Shown: positions 53,062-62,161, numbered from the stretch's first letter. The stretch: 64,000 nucleotides of DNA from Streptomyces sennicomposti (GCF_019890635.1 NZ_JAIOAB010000033.1:1-64000), one strand, 5' to 3'. The notes: generated from the letters alone by a model not told the origin. A program made the numbers and translations.

Positions 53062-53221
53062 TTTCCGGGAGCACGCGCAGCGCGTCGTACCGCGACCTCG
53101 TTTCGCCGGTCGCGGGGGCGGGAAGTCGGTTCGCCGCACCCCGCCCCTCGCGCTCCCGGAGGTTTCCCATGTCGCAGTCGGCCAGGGTCGGGCCGGGGCC
53201 CATCGGAGGACGGCCGGTCCG

Positions 53222-54293
53222 GTGAGCGGCCGCGATGTGCGCCTGTACCCGTTGCGGCTGACCGTCACGGCCAAGCCGCTGGTCTTCGGCGGTCACGCCC
53301 TCGCCCGCCGCCTCGGCAAGACCGGCATCCCGGACTGGAGCGTCGCCGAGACCTGGGAGTGCAGCGACGTGGCCGGACTGAGCGGTGTGGTGACCGAGGG
53401 TCCGCTGGCCGGCCGGTCCCTGCGCCAGGTGGTCGCCGACCACCCCCAGGACCTGATGGGCGCCGGCTGGTCGGGCCGGTGCTTCCCGGTGCTGACGAAG
53501 TTCATCGACGCCACCGGCTCCCTGCCCGTCCATCTGCACGCGGACGACGAGGCCGCCCGGCGGCTCGAAGGACAGCGCAACGGCAAGACGGAGGCCTGGC
53601 ACATCCTCGACGCCGCCCCCGGGGCCACCACCCTATGCGGCGTCAGGGAAGGGGTGACGCCGGGCCGGCTGCGCGCCGCGCTGCAGGCGCAGGACTTCGA
53701 CGCCGTACTGCGCCGCCTGCCGGTGCGCGCGGGCGAGACGATCTACGTCCCCGGCGGCACCCCGCACAGCTTCGGCCCCGACACCCTGGTCTACGAGATC
53801 GAGCAGACCTCCGACATCCAGCAGCACGCGATGCGCTGGCGGATGGAGGACGGCTCCCCCGTGAGCGACGCGGAGTTCGACGCCAACCTCGACATGCTGA
53901 TGCGGCAGGTGCATCCGGAGATGCCGGCCGGACTTCACCCCCGGGCTGCGCATCGCCCTCGGCGACGGGGCCGAGCGGGTCTTCCTGTGCGCGAGTCCCT
54001 ACTTCGCCCTGGAGCGCTGGACCTCCGCCGGGCCGTTGCGACGCTCCTTCGCCACCGCGCAGATCCTGTCCAACGTCGGCGCCCCGGTGCGGGTGCGGTC
54101 AGGCGACTGGGAGGGGGAACTCGGCCGGGCGCAGACGCTTCTGCTGCCCGCGTCCTGCGGGGAGGCCGAGATCACGGGGCCGGCCGACGTCCTGTTCGGC
54201 TGTCTGCCGGACCTGGACCGCGACGTGCGCGCTCCGCTGCTGGAGGCCGGTTACCCACGGCGGCACATCGCCGCCTTGGGCGCGGGGAGCTGA
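53222..54293 (+). pseudogene. manA: Frameshifted class I mannose-6-phosphate isomerase
   Basis: Two frames together give a complete type I phosphomannose isomerase-like cupin protein. The first frame carries PVLTKFIDATGSLPVHLHAD, GKTEAWHILDAAPGA and YVPGGTPHSFGPDTLVYEIEQ, up to about 53930. The C-terminal part continues in another frame as DFTPGLRIALGDGAERVFL to HIAALGAGS at 54293. Removing one G of GCCGGAC (53928-53932) restores a single frame. The enzyme would interconvert mannose- and fructose-6-phosphate. The break may be a true mutation or a sequence error; zinc-ligand residues are otherwise intact. Confidence 0.8.
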
Positions 54294-54344
54294 CCCCGGT
54301 CCCCGCCGCCCGTCGCCTGCGGCCCCCTCTGCCAGAATCGCCGC

Positions 54345-55268
54345 ATGGCTGAGCACGACGCGGACACCGGCGCAGGAGCAGAAACAGAGGCAGGGGCAGG
54401 GGCAGGGGCAGAGACAAAGGCAGGAAGGACAGGGGCAGGGGCAGGGGCGAACGCCGAGGTGCCGGCGCGGGCCGAGCGCGGTTACCTGCTGGACAACCGG
54501 CAGTCCGAGGCGGGGACCCGGTTCGAGGCCCTGGGCGAGCTGTTCGACCCGGTGACGTTCCGGCACATCGACCAGTTCGGGATCCGTGCCGGTATGCGCT
54601 GCTGGGAGGTCGGGGCCGGTGGCCCGTCGGTGCCGCTCGGGCTGGCCGAGCGGGTCGGCCCCACCGGCGCGGTCCTCGCCACGGACATCGACACCTCCTG
54701 GCTCGCGGGCCTCGCCGATCTCGGCGGCGGCGTGATCGAGACGCGCCGCCACGACGTGGCCGCCGACCCGCCGCCGGCCGGCGGTTTCGACCTGGTGCAC
54801 GCCCGGCTGGTGCTGGTGCACGTCACCGACCGGGCCGAGGCGCTGCGCCGTATGATCCAGGCGCTGCGGCCGGGCGGCGTGCTGTTCCTGGAGGACGCCG
54901 ACCCGGCGTTGCAGCCGCTGCTGTGCCCGGACGAGTCCGGACCCGAGGAGCGCCTCGCCAACCGGCTGCGGTCCGGCTTCCGCGCGCTGATGGCGCAGCG
55001 CGGCGCGGACCTCGCCTACGGGCGGACCCTGCCCCGGCTGCTGCGCGAGGCCGGTTTCACCGATGTGCGAGCGGACGCCTACTTCCCGATCATGTCACCG
55101 GCGTGCGCCGTTCTGGAGGCCGCGACCGTGCGGCAGATCCGCGACCGGCTGGTGGCCGAAGGGCTCGCCACCGACGAGGAGATCGAGCGACATCTGGCGA
55201 ACGTCGCCACCGGACGCCTGGATCTCGCCACCGCCCCGATGGTCTCCGCCTGGGGCCGCCGCCCGTAA
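54345..55268 (+). CDS. SAM-dependent methyltransferase with repeat N-terminus
   Basis: A 307-residue class I methyltransferase. The core begins GYLLDNRQSEAGTRFEALGE. Motif I is GMRCWEVGAGGPSVPLGLAE, then AVLATDIDTSWL and FDLVHARLVLVHV. The first 45 residues are Ala/Gly/Glu/Thr repeats coded by GGCAGG-type hexamers. The substrate is unknown. Confidence 0.83.
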   Translation: MAEHDADTGAGAETEAGAGAGAETKAGRTGAGAGANAEVPARAERGYLLDNRQSEAGTRFEALGELFDPVTFRHIDQFGIRAGMRCWEVGAGGPSVPLGLAERVGPTGAVLATDIDTSWLAGLADLGGGVIETRRHDVAADPPPAGGFDLVHARLVLVHVTDRAEALRRMIQALRPGGVLFLEDADPALQPLLCPDESGPEERLANRLRSGFRALMAQRGADLAYGRTLPRLLREAGFTDVRADAYFPIMSPACAVLEAATVRQIRDRLVAEGLATDEEIERHLANVATGRLDLATAPMVSAWGRRP

Positions 55269-55429
55269 CCGCCGCCCCCGCCGGGGTCCCCCAACCCCCT
55301 TGCGCATCCGGGCCGTTCGAGGCATCCCGCGGTACGACGCACCCGCGCGGTTCGACGAGAACACACCTGTCCCGTGTTCGTTGTCATTGGGAAGGTGACC
55401 GCACACTCGACGGCCGAAGGGGTTTCTCC

Positions 55430-56230
55430 ATGACGGGTCTAGCGGAATCGATCGAATCGATGGAACAGCTCGCCACGGTGTGGCGGGCCATGGTCCGGGA
55501 CCGGGACCCGGACGCGGACGTCCGGGACCTGCCCGGTCTCGCCGTGCGCTGGGCGGACTGCCGGTTCGCGTTCTGGAACTGCGTCACGCTGACCGAGGTC
55601 GGCGCGGACGCGGCGCTCGTCGCGGAGCGGCTGCGCCAGGCGGCGGAGATCATGCGGGCCAAGAAGCAGCCGGGTTTTCTGTGGCTCTTCGAGGACCTGC
55701 TCGACGGCGGGGCCCGCGCGGGGCTGGCCGAGGCGGCCGAGCGGGCCGGTCTCCAGCACGCCTTCCCCGGCACCGGAATGGCCGGCGACCTGCTCCCCGT
55801 CCCCGACCCGGCGCACCCCGACCTGACCTTCGTCCGCGTCCGCACCGACGACCACCTGCGAGCCTACGCGGATATCAACTCCCGTGCGTACGGCTTCCCT
55901 TCGGAGGAGGGCCGGGACGGTCTCGTCGGCTCCGCGCTGTGGAAGGACGAGGTGTACGCCTACCTCGGTCTGCGGGACGGCGTCCCGGTCACCTGCGCCG
56001 GGGCGGTGGAGGCCCAGGGCCGTCTCTTCGTCGTGCTCGTCGCCACGCTGCCCGAGTGGGAGCGGCGGGGCTACGGCGAGGCGGTGACCCGCAAGGCGCT
56101 GCACGAGGGCGCCCGGGCCACCGGACTGACCCGCGCCACTTTGCACGCGACCGCGGCCGGGGCGCCGGTGTACCCGCGTATCGGCTTCCGGCCGAACTCC
56201 CCGATGCACTTCTACAGCCTGAAGGGCTGA
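55430..56230 (+). CDS. GNAT-family acetyltransferase
   Basis: A 266-residue protein with the GNAT fold in its second half. The acetyl-CoA loop is seen in LVATLPEWERRGYGEAVTRKAL, with the C-terminal ATAAGAPVYPRIGFRP. The N-terminal half (LATVWRAMVRDRDPDADV) may be a degenerate first GNAT domain. The acceptor is unknown. Confidence 0.83.
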   Translation: MTGLAESIESMEQLATVWRAMVRDRDPDADVRDLPGLAVRWADCRFAFWNCVTLTEVGADAALVAERLRQAAEIMRAKKQPGFLWLFEDLLDGGARAGLAEAAERAGLQHAFPGTGMAGDLLPVPDPAHPDLTFVRVRTDDHLRAYADINSRAYGFPSEEGRDGLVGSALWKDEVYAYLGLRDGVPVTCAGAVEAQGRLFVVLVATLPEWERRGYGEAVTRKALHEGARATGLTRATLHATAAGAPVYPRIGFRPNSPMHFYSLKG

Positions 56231-56299
56231 CCTCCCCCGTGAAGCCACGGGTTCCGCCCCCGAAGCGCCGGACCTCGGTCTGAAAGGCGCACCCGCTCT

Positions 56300-56324
56300 G
56301 CGTCACCGCCTTGACAGGTGACGC
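56300..56324 (+). promoter_or_regulatory. GCGTCACC-N9-GGTGACGC operator/promoter, copy 1
   Basis: An 8-bp perfect inverted repeat with TTGACA inside its spacer, 72 bp before a small gene. The embedded TTGACA looks like a -35 element. The same architecture recurs at 62270-62294, suggesting a common regulator. Confidence 0.65.
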
Positions 56325-56395
56325 GAGCGGGTGCGACGCTCGGTGCATCGGAACGGGCTCGGAGCGATCCGCCCCGGCCAGACGGAGGTCGAACC

Positions 56396-56587
56396 GTGGA
56401 AAGCAACAGCACTCCGGACGTCGCCGCACAGCTCCGCCACGCGCGGTTCGGAAAACTGCCCGAGCGCATCGCCTACGCCGACATGGTCGAGGAGAAGCCG
56501 TCCGACCCGAAGGACCCGTCCGGCGGCTACGACCCGGAGGGCTCCTGGAAGCACTTCTCCTGCCTCGCCCTCGACCTGGGGCTGTAG
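56396..56587 (+). CDS. Small protein of unknown function
   Basis: A 63-residue acidic protein starting with GTG, with GGAGG seven bases upstream. Visible segments are AQLRHARFGKLPERIAYADM and YDPEGSWKHFSCLALDLGL. It has no signal peptide or membrane segment and one Cys. Good ribosome site, normal codon bias and a defined promoter upstream argue that it is real. No family is recognised. Confidence 0.65.
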   Translation: MESNSTPDVAAQLRHARFGKLPERIAYADMVEEKPSDPKDPSGGYDPEGSWKHFSCLALDLGL

Positions 56588-56795
56588 CGGGCCGCCGCGA
56601 GAGAGCGGAGGGCTCCCCGCACGGTGGGCTCCCCCCGCACGGAGGGCTCCCCCGCACGGTGGGTTTCCCTGGCGCGGCGCACCGCCGATCGGGCGGGTGG
56701 ATGCCATGCTGGTGCGCCGTGGGCGCGACGCTGCCACCGGCAGTCGCCGTGCCCTCACGCACTCCACCCGACGGTGAACAGGGGACCGGCTTCTC

Positions 56796-57509
56796 ATGGC
56801 AAAGCGAGGACGTACTTCTCCACGGCAGCGCGCGGCCCGGGAGGCGGCTCGGCGAGCCGCCGCCGCCGTACGTCTCGCCGCGGCGGGGCCGCCCCGTCCG
56901 CGCCGGCACGAGCGACAGCAGCACGAGCAAGGGAGCGCGCGGCAGCACGACAGGACGGCCGAGGCGCCCGCGGTGCCCGCACCCGCCCGTGCGGCCGACG
57001 ACATCGCCGCAACCGGTGACAGCGCCGCGACCGGCGACGCCGCGGCGACCACCCCCACCCCCGCTTCCGCCGCCGTCGCCTCGGCTGCCGCCGGCGCCCT
57101 CGACACCACCGACAACGCCCCTCTCCCCGCGCCGTCCTGTGCCGACGGGTGCGAGGTCTGCGCCGAGGCCGCCGACGAGTTCAGCGCCCTGCGCGCCGAG
57201 TCGCTCGCGCAGCGGAACCGCTTCACGGCGTCCGGACACACTCCCTACGCCGCCGAGAAGCAGACGCTGCACCGTGGCGACTGCAAGAAGGTCGAGCAGT
57301 CGGTCGGCCGCGTGACGGGCGACGGCCTGGCGACAGGGGCGGAGGCGCTGAGCCGCTTCGCGCACGACGGCCGCCTCAGCCCCGAATGGGCCACACACGT
57401 GCGCCTGCTGGAGACCGGCGAGGCCGCACAGTGGGTCAAGGAACGGATCGGCCCGCGCGGCGGCGCCCGCTACCGCCTGTGCCGCACCTGCACGCCCGAA
57501 CTCCCCTGA
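56796..57509 (+). CDS. Uncharacterised Cys-containing protein
   Basis: A 237-residue protein. The first 45 residues are Arg/Ala-rich and basic, and a disordered Ala/Thr/Pro segment follows to about 110. The C-terminal region has CADGCEVCAEAADEF, LHRGDCKKVEQSVGR and YRLCRTCTPELP, whose Cys and His residues could bind a metal. The function is unknown. A 208-bp spacer before it carries short repeats of CACGGTGGGCTCCCC type. Confidence 0.7.
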   Translation: MAKRGRTSPRQRAAREAARRAAAAVRLAAAGPPRPRRHERQQHEQGSARQHDRTAEAPAVPAPARAADDIAATGDSAATGDAAATTPTPASAAVASAAAGALDTTDNAPLPAPSCADGCEVCAEAADEFSALRAESLAQRNRFTASGHTPYAAEKQTLHRGDCKKVEQSVGRVTGDGLATGAEALSRFAHDGRLSPEWATHVRLLETGEAAQWVKERIGPRGGARYRLCRTCTPELP

Positions 57510-57664
57510 AACCACCCGCCGCACCGCCGCGGTGACGCGACTCCCGGGCCGCGTACGCCTCTTGTACGTACCGCGCGCACCGCAGCGGCGGCCGTACCGC
57601 ACCGCGCGCCGCCCCTCCGCTCGGCCCGTGCGGTTCAGCCCGTTGCCGCTCAGTCCGTTGGGGT

Positions 57665-58330
57665 TCAGTCCGTGCGCAGTTCCTCGAACCCCAGCAGCAT
57701 CGCGTCGACGGCGAAGGCGAAACGCTCCCCGTCGTCCACGCCCACCCGGTCGCGCGCCGCGCGGGCGATGAGTGGATAGCGCTCGCCGTCCAGCCCGGCC
57801 AGCCACCCCGTCCCGCCCGACTCCTCAGTGCCGACGACGAGTTGGACCTCCAGGACGGCGTGCCCGATCGCGAACACCGACACCGCGTTCAGGGCGTGCA
57901 GCGCGCGTCCGAGCGTGAAACCGTTCTCCGTCAGCATGCCCAGGCACGCCTCGATGTCGTCCAGCGTCGCCTGGGTGACCGCCGGGCGGGACGCGGCGAG
58001 CGGGAGGACGGCCGGGTGCCGCAGCAGCCCCTCGCGCAGCGCCTTCGCATACGCCCGCAGCGCCTCCCGCCAGTCGGCGGACCCGTCCATCGCCGGCGCC
58101 GCCGCCCGGAACACCTGCTCCACCAGCCCGTCGAGCAACGCGTCCTTGTTCGGGACGTAGTGATAGAGCGTCATCGCCTCGACGCCGAGCTGCTCGCCGA
58201 GCGAACGCATCGTCAGGGCCTTGAGCCCCCGCCGGTCGACCAGGTCCAGCGCCGCGTCGAGGACACGTTGCCGGGTCAGCCCCACGCGCTCACCGCGACC
58301 CCGCCGCGCACCCGGCTTCTCGGCCGTCAT
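57665..58330 (-). CDS. TetR-family regulator (TetR_C_1 type)
   Basis: A 221-residue repressor. The N-terminal HTH shows VLDAALDLVDRRGLKALTMR and EQLGVEAMTLYHYVPNKDAL; the C-terminal ligand domain resembles that of tetracycline-repressor-type proteins. It is divergent from the SnoaL-like cyclase gene, with two CTTAC palindromes between, so it probably represses that gene and itself. Confidence 0.9.
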   Translation of the reverse strand: MTAEKPGARRGRGERVGLTRQRVLDAALDLVDRRGLKALTMRSLGEQLGVEAMTLYHYVPNKDALLDGLVEQVFRAAAPAMDGSADWREALRAYAKALREGLLRHPAVLPLAASRPAVTQATLDDIEACLGMLTENGFTLGRALHALNAVSVFAIGHAVLEVQLVVGTEESGGTGWLAGLDGERYPLIARAARDRVGVDDGERFAFAVDAMLLGFEELRTD

Positions 58331-58366
58331 GGCCCACCAGCCCTCTCCACCCCGACGATTGACTTT

Positions 58367-58414
58367 CTTACAAGGTAAGTCAACAATCGAGCCCAGTGAA
58401 ACTTACGTCGTAAG
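58367..58414. promoter_or_regulatory. Two CTTAC palindromic TetR operators
   Basis: CTTACAAGGTAAG (58367-58379) and CTTACGTCGTAAG (58402-58414) are both palindromes about a central base or triplet, spaced 35 bp start to start. They are AT-rich islands in the divergent promoter and very likely bind the adjacent TetR protein. Confidence 0.75.
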
Positions 58415-58484
58415 AAAATAGTGCGGCGCAAGAAGGCCTTACGCCGCACGAGGGCGAGAACCCCAGACCTCACAGGAGCCGGAC

Positions 58485-58979
58485 TTGCAGCACACGACCA
58501 CCGCCACCACCCCCGCCACGCCCGTCACCTCCGCCCCCACCCTCACCCTCGCCCCCAAGCAGGTCGTCCTCGACTTCATCGCCGCGCTCAACGACCGGTC
58601 CGGCCAGGACTGGGAGCGCTACCTCGCGGCCGACGTGATCGACCACAACAAGATCATCTTCGGTGAGGAGGAGACGCCAGGCGCCGCGATAGAGGGCTTC
58701 CGGCAGCAGCTCGCCGCATTCAGCACCGGGGCGCCGGGCGACGGCTTCCACGCCGAGCAGCTCATCGCCGAGGGCGACGAGGTGGTGGCGCGGCTGCGGG
58801 TGTGCGGCGTCCACACCGGCTACCACCCCCGGATGCCCGAGCCGACCGGCCGCCGCTGCAATGTCGAGCAGATCTGGATCTTCACGGTGCGCGCGGGCCG
58901 GATCGCGGAGATCCGTGCGGTCAGCGACCGGCTCGGCATGTTCCTCCAGCTCGGCTGGGACTGGCCGACCGAGGACTGA
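58485..58979 (+). CDS. SnoaL-like polyketide cyclase/ester cyclase
   Basis: A 164-residue NTF2-fold protein. It has KQVVLDFIAALNDRSGQDWE, YLAADVIDHNKIIFGEEETP, a strand EGDEVVARLRVCGVHTG and QIWIFTVRAGRIAEIRAV, typical of the SnoaL/ester-cyclase group. The start is TTG 58485 with GGAG upstream. Under the adjacent TetR it may serve in detoxification or an unknown conversion. Confidence 0.8.
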   Translation: MQHTTTATTPATPVTSAPTLTLAPKQVVLDFIAALNDRSGQDWERYLAADVIDHNKIIFGEEETPGAAIEGFRQQLAAFSTGAPGDGFHAEQLIAEGDEVVARLRVCGVHTGYHPRMPEPTGRRCNVEQIWIFTVRAGRIAEIRAVSDRLGMFLQLGWDWPTED

Positions 58980-59149
58980 GCACCCGCACCCGCACCCGCC
59001 CCCGCAGCCGACCACCGGCCCAGGCAAGGGAAGACGACGAAGAGGTCTCGTCGTCGTCCCGCATGTGACACCGCCGTCCACGACGGACGGGCGACGGGGG
59101 CAACGGGGGCGACGGGGGCGACGCCGTGATGCGGGCCGCCCCCGCCGGG

Positions 59150-60292
59150 TCAGGCGGTGGTGCAGGCGGTGCCGTTCAGGGTGAAGCCGGACGGCTTGGC
59201 GAAGGTACCGCTGTAGGTGCCCTGGAAGCCGAACGACACGGTGCCGCCGGGGGCGATGGTCGCGTTGTACGACTGGCCGGCCGCCGTGACGGCGCCCGAC
59301 TGGCCGGAGAGCGTGGCGTTCCAGCCGCTGGTGATCCGCTGCCCGGAGGGCAGGGTGAAGGCGAGCTGCCAGGGGGCGACGGCGGCCGAACCGGTGTTGG
59401 TGACGGTGACGTCGGCGGTGAACCCGCCCTGCCAGACGTTCGTCCCGTACGCCACCTTGCAGGCGCCCGGGGTGCCGGGGTCGCCCGGGTTGCCCGGGTC
59501 GCCGCCGCTGCCGCCGGTGTTGACGGTCGAGGAGAAGGACGTCACGGCCAGTCCCGCGCCGTTCTGCCAGGGCTCGAACCCGGCCTGCACACTGGTCAGG
59601 TACCAGTTGTTCTGGGCCAGCCCGCGGGCGACCGCCGCACGGGCGAAGTCCATGACGTCGAAGCTCCAGCTGCCGATCGCCGACGGGGCGACGAAGGACA
59701 GCACGTCGTTGCCGCCGTTGTTGCCGGACCACACCTGCCACTGGCGGCCGGCCACGGTGGCGGTGCCGACCTGCGAGCCCACCGGCTGGACCGCGCCCAC
59801 GTGGTTGAACCACACCATGATCTCGGTCTTGTTGACGCCGTCGGTGCGCGGCGTGGGGTCGAGCCAGATGTCGTAGGCGGCGTCGTAGACCGCGCCGCTG
59901 ACGTAGGTGTACGAAATGCCGGTCGGCGCGCTGGAGATGGTGCTCAGCTGGGCCGGAAGGGCCGTTCCCGGCGAGCAGTTGGTGTAGTGACAGCCGTTGT
60001 AGATCGAGGGGTACGACTTCGGGGCGCCGTTGGTGGGCACCGAGCCGTCGGCCTGGGTGACCCGGAAGCCGGAGTCCGTGGCGGTGATGCACTGGGTCTG
60101 GTCGGTGCCCCAGCGGTTGTTCTGGACGACGTACCGGCCCTGGACCGTGGTCGAGCCGAAGGCGTCGCAGATCTGGGTGTCCGCGTGGGCGGCCGGGGTG
60201 ATGGTCATGAGCGCCGCGAGCGCGGCGAGAACGGTCAGCAGCGCGCCGAGCAGGGCATGCGTGCGGTGCGCATGGTGCGGTGACGGGGACAT
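59150..60292 (-). CDS. Secreted GH12 endoglucanase with CBM2
   Basis: A 380-residue exported cellulase. The signal peptide ends near ITPAAHADT. The GH12 domain (about 38-255) shows the nucleophile Glu in VNKTEIMVWFNH and the acid/base Glu in GFEPWQNGAG. A Gly/Asp/Pro linker leads to a C-terminal cellulose-binding CBM2 (about 280-380; CKVAYGTNVWQGGFTADVTV to LNGTAC). A perfect CebR box lies about 95 bp upstream, matching cellulose/cellobiose control in Streptomyces. Confidence 0.93.
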   Translation of the reverse strand: MSPSPHHAHRTHALLGALLTVLAALAALMTITPAAHADTQICDAFGSTTVQGRYVVQNNRWGTDQTQCITATDSGFRVTQADGSVPTNGAPKSYPSIYNGCHYTNCSPGTALPAQLSTISSAPTGISYTYVSGAVYDAAYDIWLDPTPRTDGVNKTEIMVWFNHVGAVQPVGSQVGTATVAGRQWQVWSGNNGGNDVLSFVAPSAIGSWSFDVMDFARAAVARGLAQNNWYLTSVQAGFEPWQNGAGLAVTSFSSTVNTGGSGGDPGNPGDPGTPGACKVAYGTNVWQGGFTADVTVTNTGSAAVAPWQLAFTLPSGQRITSGWNATLSGQSGAVTAAGQSYNATIAPGGTVSFGFQGTYSGTFAKPSGFTLNGTACTTA

Positions 60293-60384
60293 GCGGGTCC
60301 TCTCCGGACGGGAGACTGTGCGGTGCCGTGCGGAAGTCCGGGGAGCGCGCCCGCTGTCCTCCGTATCGTTTGGGCATGTCTGTT

Positions 60385-60398
60385 TGGGAGCGCTCCCA
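60385..60398. promoter_or_regulatory. CebR operator
   Basis: TGGGAGCGCTCCCA is a perfect 14-bp palindrome identical to the CebR consensus that represses cellulase and cellobiose-uptake genes in Streptomyces until cellobiose or cellotriose is present. It sits in the 228-bp gap between the GH12 and SDR genes. Confidence 0.93.
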
Positions 60399-60520
60399 AG
60401 TAGGTTCGCAGGGGACTGTAGGGATGCGATCATGTTCCTGACAAGATGGCGGACGGTGGAAGTGTCGCGGACGGCGAAAGTGCCGCCGAGTTCTGGACAC
60501 CGGCCCCAGGGGCCGGACGG

Positions 60521-61378
60521 TCAGCCGTCCGTCTCCGCCTCGGCCGCCGCCTCTGCCGCCGCACGGTAACGAGGGGCCAACGAGGCCCCCGCGCCCTCGC
60601 GCACGCCGAGTTCCGCCGCGACCAGCCGCGCCACGGCCTCCGCGTCCTCCAGGCCGGGCACGCACACCACCTCGCCGGCCGCCAGCGCGGCCAGCGAGGC
60701 GGTCACCACGTCGGCCACGGGCATCCCGCCGTCCTCGTGGACCCGCTGCTCGCCCGGCACCGGTCGCTCGCCCGTCCCGAGATGGAACTCGGTGGCCGTG
60801 AGGCCGGGGCAGACCACCTGGAGCCGTACCGGAGTGCCGGCCAGCTCGGCGGCCAGGGTCCTGGTGAACGTCACGACGTAGCCCTTGGTGCCGCCGTAGA
60901 CGGCCCGCTGGGGAAGGGGGCCGGGCGGCAGGGAGCCGGCGAACGCCAGCAGCGAGGCGACGTTGACCACCGCGCCCCGGCCGCGCGCCAGCATCCCGGG
61001 GACGGCGGCGCGGGTCAGCACCGTGGGCGCGACGACGTTGACGTCGACCACCTTCGTCAGCAGCGCGGCGTCCACCTCGGGGAACGGGCCGTACCCGTTG
61101 ATCCCCGCGTTGTTGACCAGCAGCGCCACGTCCGGCGCGGCCACCCGCTCGGCGACCCGGGCGAGATCCGCCGACCGGGCGAGATCGGCCTCGACCGTCT
61201 CCACGGCCACCCCGGACTCCCCGCGCAGCCGGTCCGCCAGGGCGGCGAGCCGCTCGGCGCGCCGGGCGACCAGCACCAGGTCCCAGCCGCGCCCGGCCAG
61301 CCGCCGCGCGTACTCGGCGCCGATGCCCGACGACGCCCCGGTCACCACCGCCGTGCCGGGCGTCTCGTCCCACGTCAT
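60521..61378 (-). CDS. Short-chain dehydrogenase/reductase
   Basis: A 285-residue classical SDR. The nucleotide motif is AVVTGASSGIGAEYARRLAG, followed by LLVNNAGINGYGPF, a catalytic Ser in NVASLLAF and Tyr-x3-Lys in VYGGTKGYVVTF. It resembles the DltE/YqjQ-like group of SDRs. Three 17-bp-spaced palindromic units lie just before the start. Confidence 0.9.
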   Translation of the reverse strand: MTWDETPGTAVVTGASSGIGAEYARRLAGRGWDLVLVARRAERLAALADRLRGESGVAVETVEADLARSADLARVAERVAAPDVALLVNNAGINGYGPFPEVDAALLTKVVDVNVVAPTVLTRAAVPGMLARGRGAVVNVASLLAFAGSLPPGPLPQRAVYGGTKGYVVTFTRTLAAELAGTPVRLQVVCPGLTATEFHLGTGERPVPGEQRVHEDGGMPVADVVTASLAALAAGEVVCVPGLEDAEAVARLVAAELGVREGAGASLAPRYRAAAEAAAEAETDG

Positions 61379-61395
61379 GTCCCGCGCTCCCTCTC

Positions 61396-61440
61396 CGGAC
61401 GGTCCGCTTCTGCGGACGGTCCGCGTCTCTGAACGGTCCG
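61396..61440. promoter_or_regulatory. Three palindromic CGGACGGTCCG units
   Basis: CGGACGGTCCG occurs at 61396-61406 and 61413-61423, and a variant GAACGGTCCG at 61431-61440, each 17 bp apart. They begin 18 bp upstream of the SDR start. They look like a phased operator array or a short palindromic repeat. Confidence 0.5.
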
Positions 61441-61834
61441 TGCCGGTGTCCCCCGGGACCGGGTGGCCGAAACGTCGCCGTCGACCCGCCGCGCCGGCCC
61501 GCGCCCCGGCGGGGAGATGCCGCGACGGGACACTCGGCGAGGCGTACGGGTTGGGTGTGTCGGTATTCCGGGTCTGCATACGTCCCGGTGTTGCGGCTCC
61601 CCGGTGCGCAAGTGTGTCGGTGTCCCGGCGCCCGGGTGTGTCGGCTTCCCGGTGCGCGGGCGCGCAGGTGTGCCCGCACACCGGTACACAGGTGTGTCGG
61701 CCGGCCCGCGAGTGCGCAAGTAGGTGTGTCGGGGTGTGGAGGTGTGAGGCCCTGGGTATGCGGCCCGACCTGGGACCGCGGCGGTGACCGCCGTCCGTGG
61801 TTCCGGGAACACCCGCTGTGCAAGGAGGAAGACC
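61441..61834. other. Gene-free spacer with GTGTGTCGG repeats
   Basis: Almost 400 bp without a supported gene. GTGTGTCGG occurs five times (61555, 61612, 61636, 61692, 61724) with irregular spacing and often followed by cytosine-rich CCCGG sequence. The last part leads into the ribosome site of the small secreted protein. Confidence 0.7.
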
Positions 61835-62161
61835 ATGAACAAGCTCATCCGGCGCGCCACGACCGCGGGCGTCTCCGCCGCCTTCGTCGCGGGCGCCGTC
61901 CTCTCCGCCGGCGGCTCCGCGGCGGCCGCCACGTCCCAGCCGTCCGCCCGCCCCGCGGCCCGGACCGCGGCGACCACCGCCACCCACCTGCCCTCCCCCC
62001 ACGCCCACCACCCCCGTCACCACCAGCTCGCCGACCCGCGCACGGACCCCTGGGTCTCGGACCAGCTGGCATGGTTCGGCCTGTCGAGCGACAAGCGCTC
62101 GGCCGTCTACGACCCCTGGGTCAAGGACCAGATCGCCCTGTTCGGTCCGACCGGCCGATAG
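61835..62161 (+). CDS. Small secreted protein with repeated DPWV motif
   Basis: A 108-residue exported protein with a strong AAGGAGG upstream. The signal peptide (MNKLIRRATTAGVSAAFVAG) ends near SAAAATS. A His/Pro/Thr-rich segment follows. The C-terminus has two copies of one motif, DPWVSDQLAWFG and DPWVKDQIALFG, separated by LSSDKRSAVY. No family is recognised; the repeat may be a short interaction module. Confidence 0.75.
   Translation: MNKLIRRATTAGVSAAFVAGAVLSAGGSAAAATSQPSARPAARTAATTATHLPSPHAHHPRHHQLADPRTDPWVSDQLAWFGLSSDKRSAVYDPWVKDQIALFGPTGR

Noticed and set aside
54036..54293. Independent 85-residue protein after the isomerase
   Set aside because: Its sequence continues the isomerase C-terminus in the shifted frame, so it is the second half of the broken gene.
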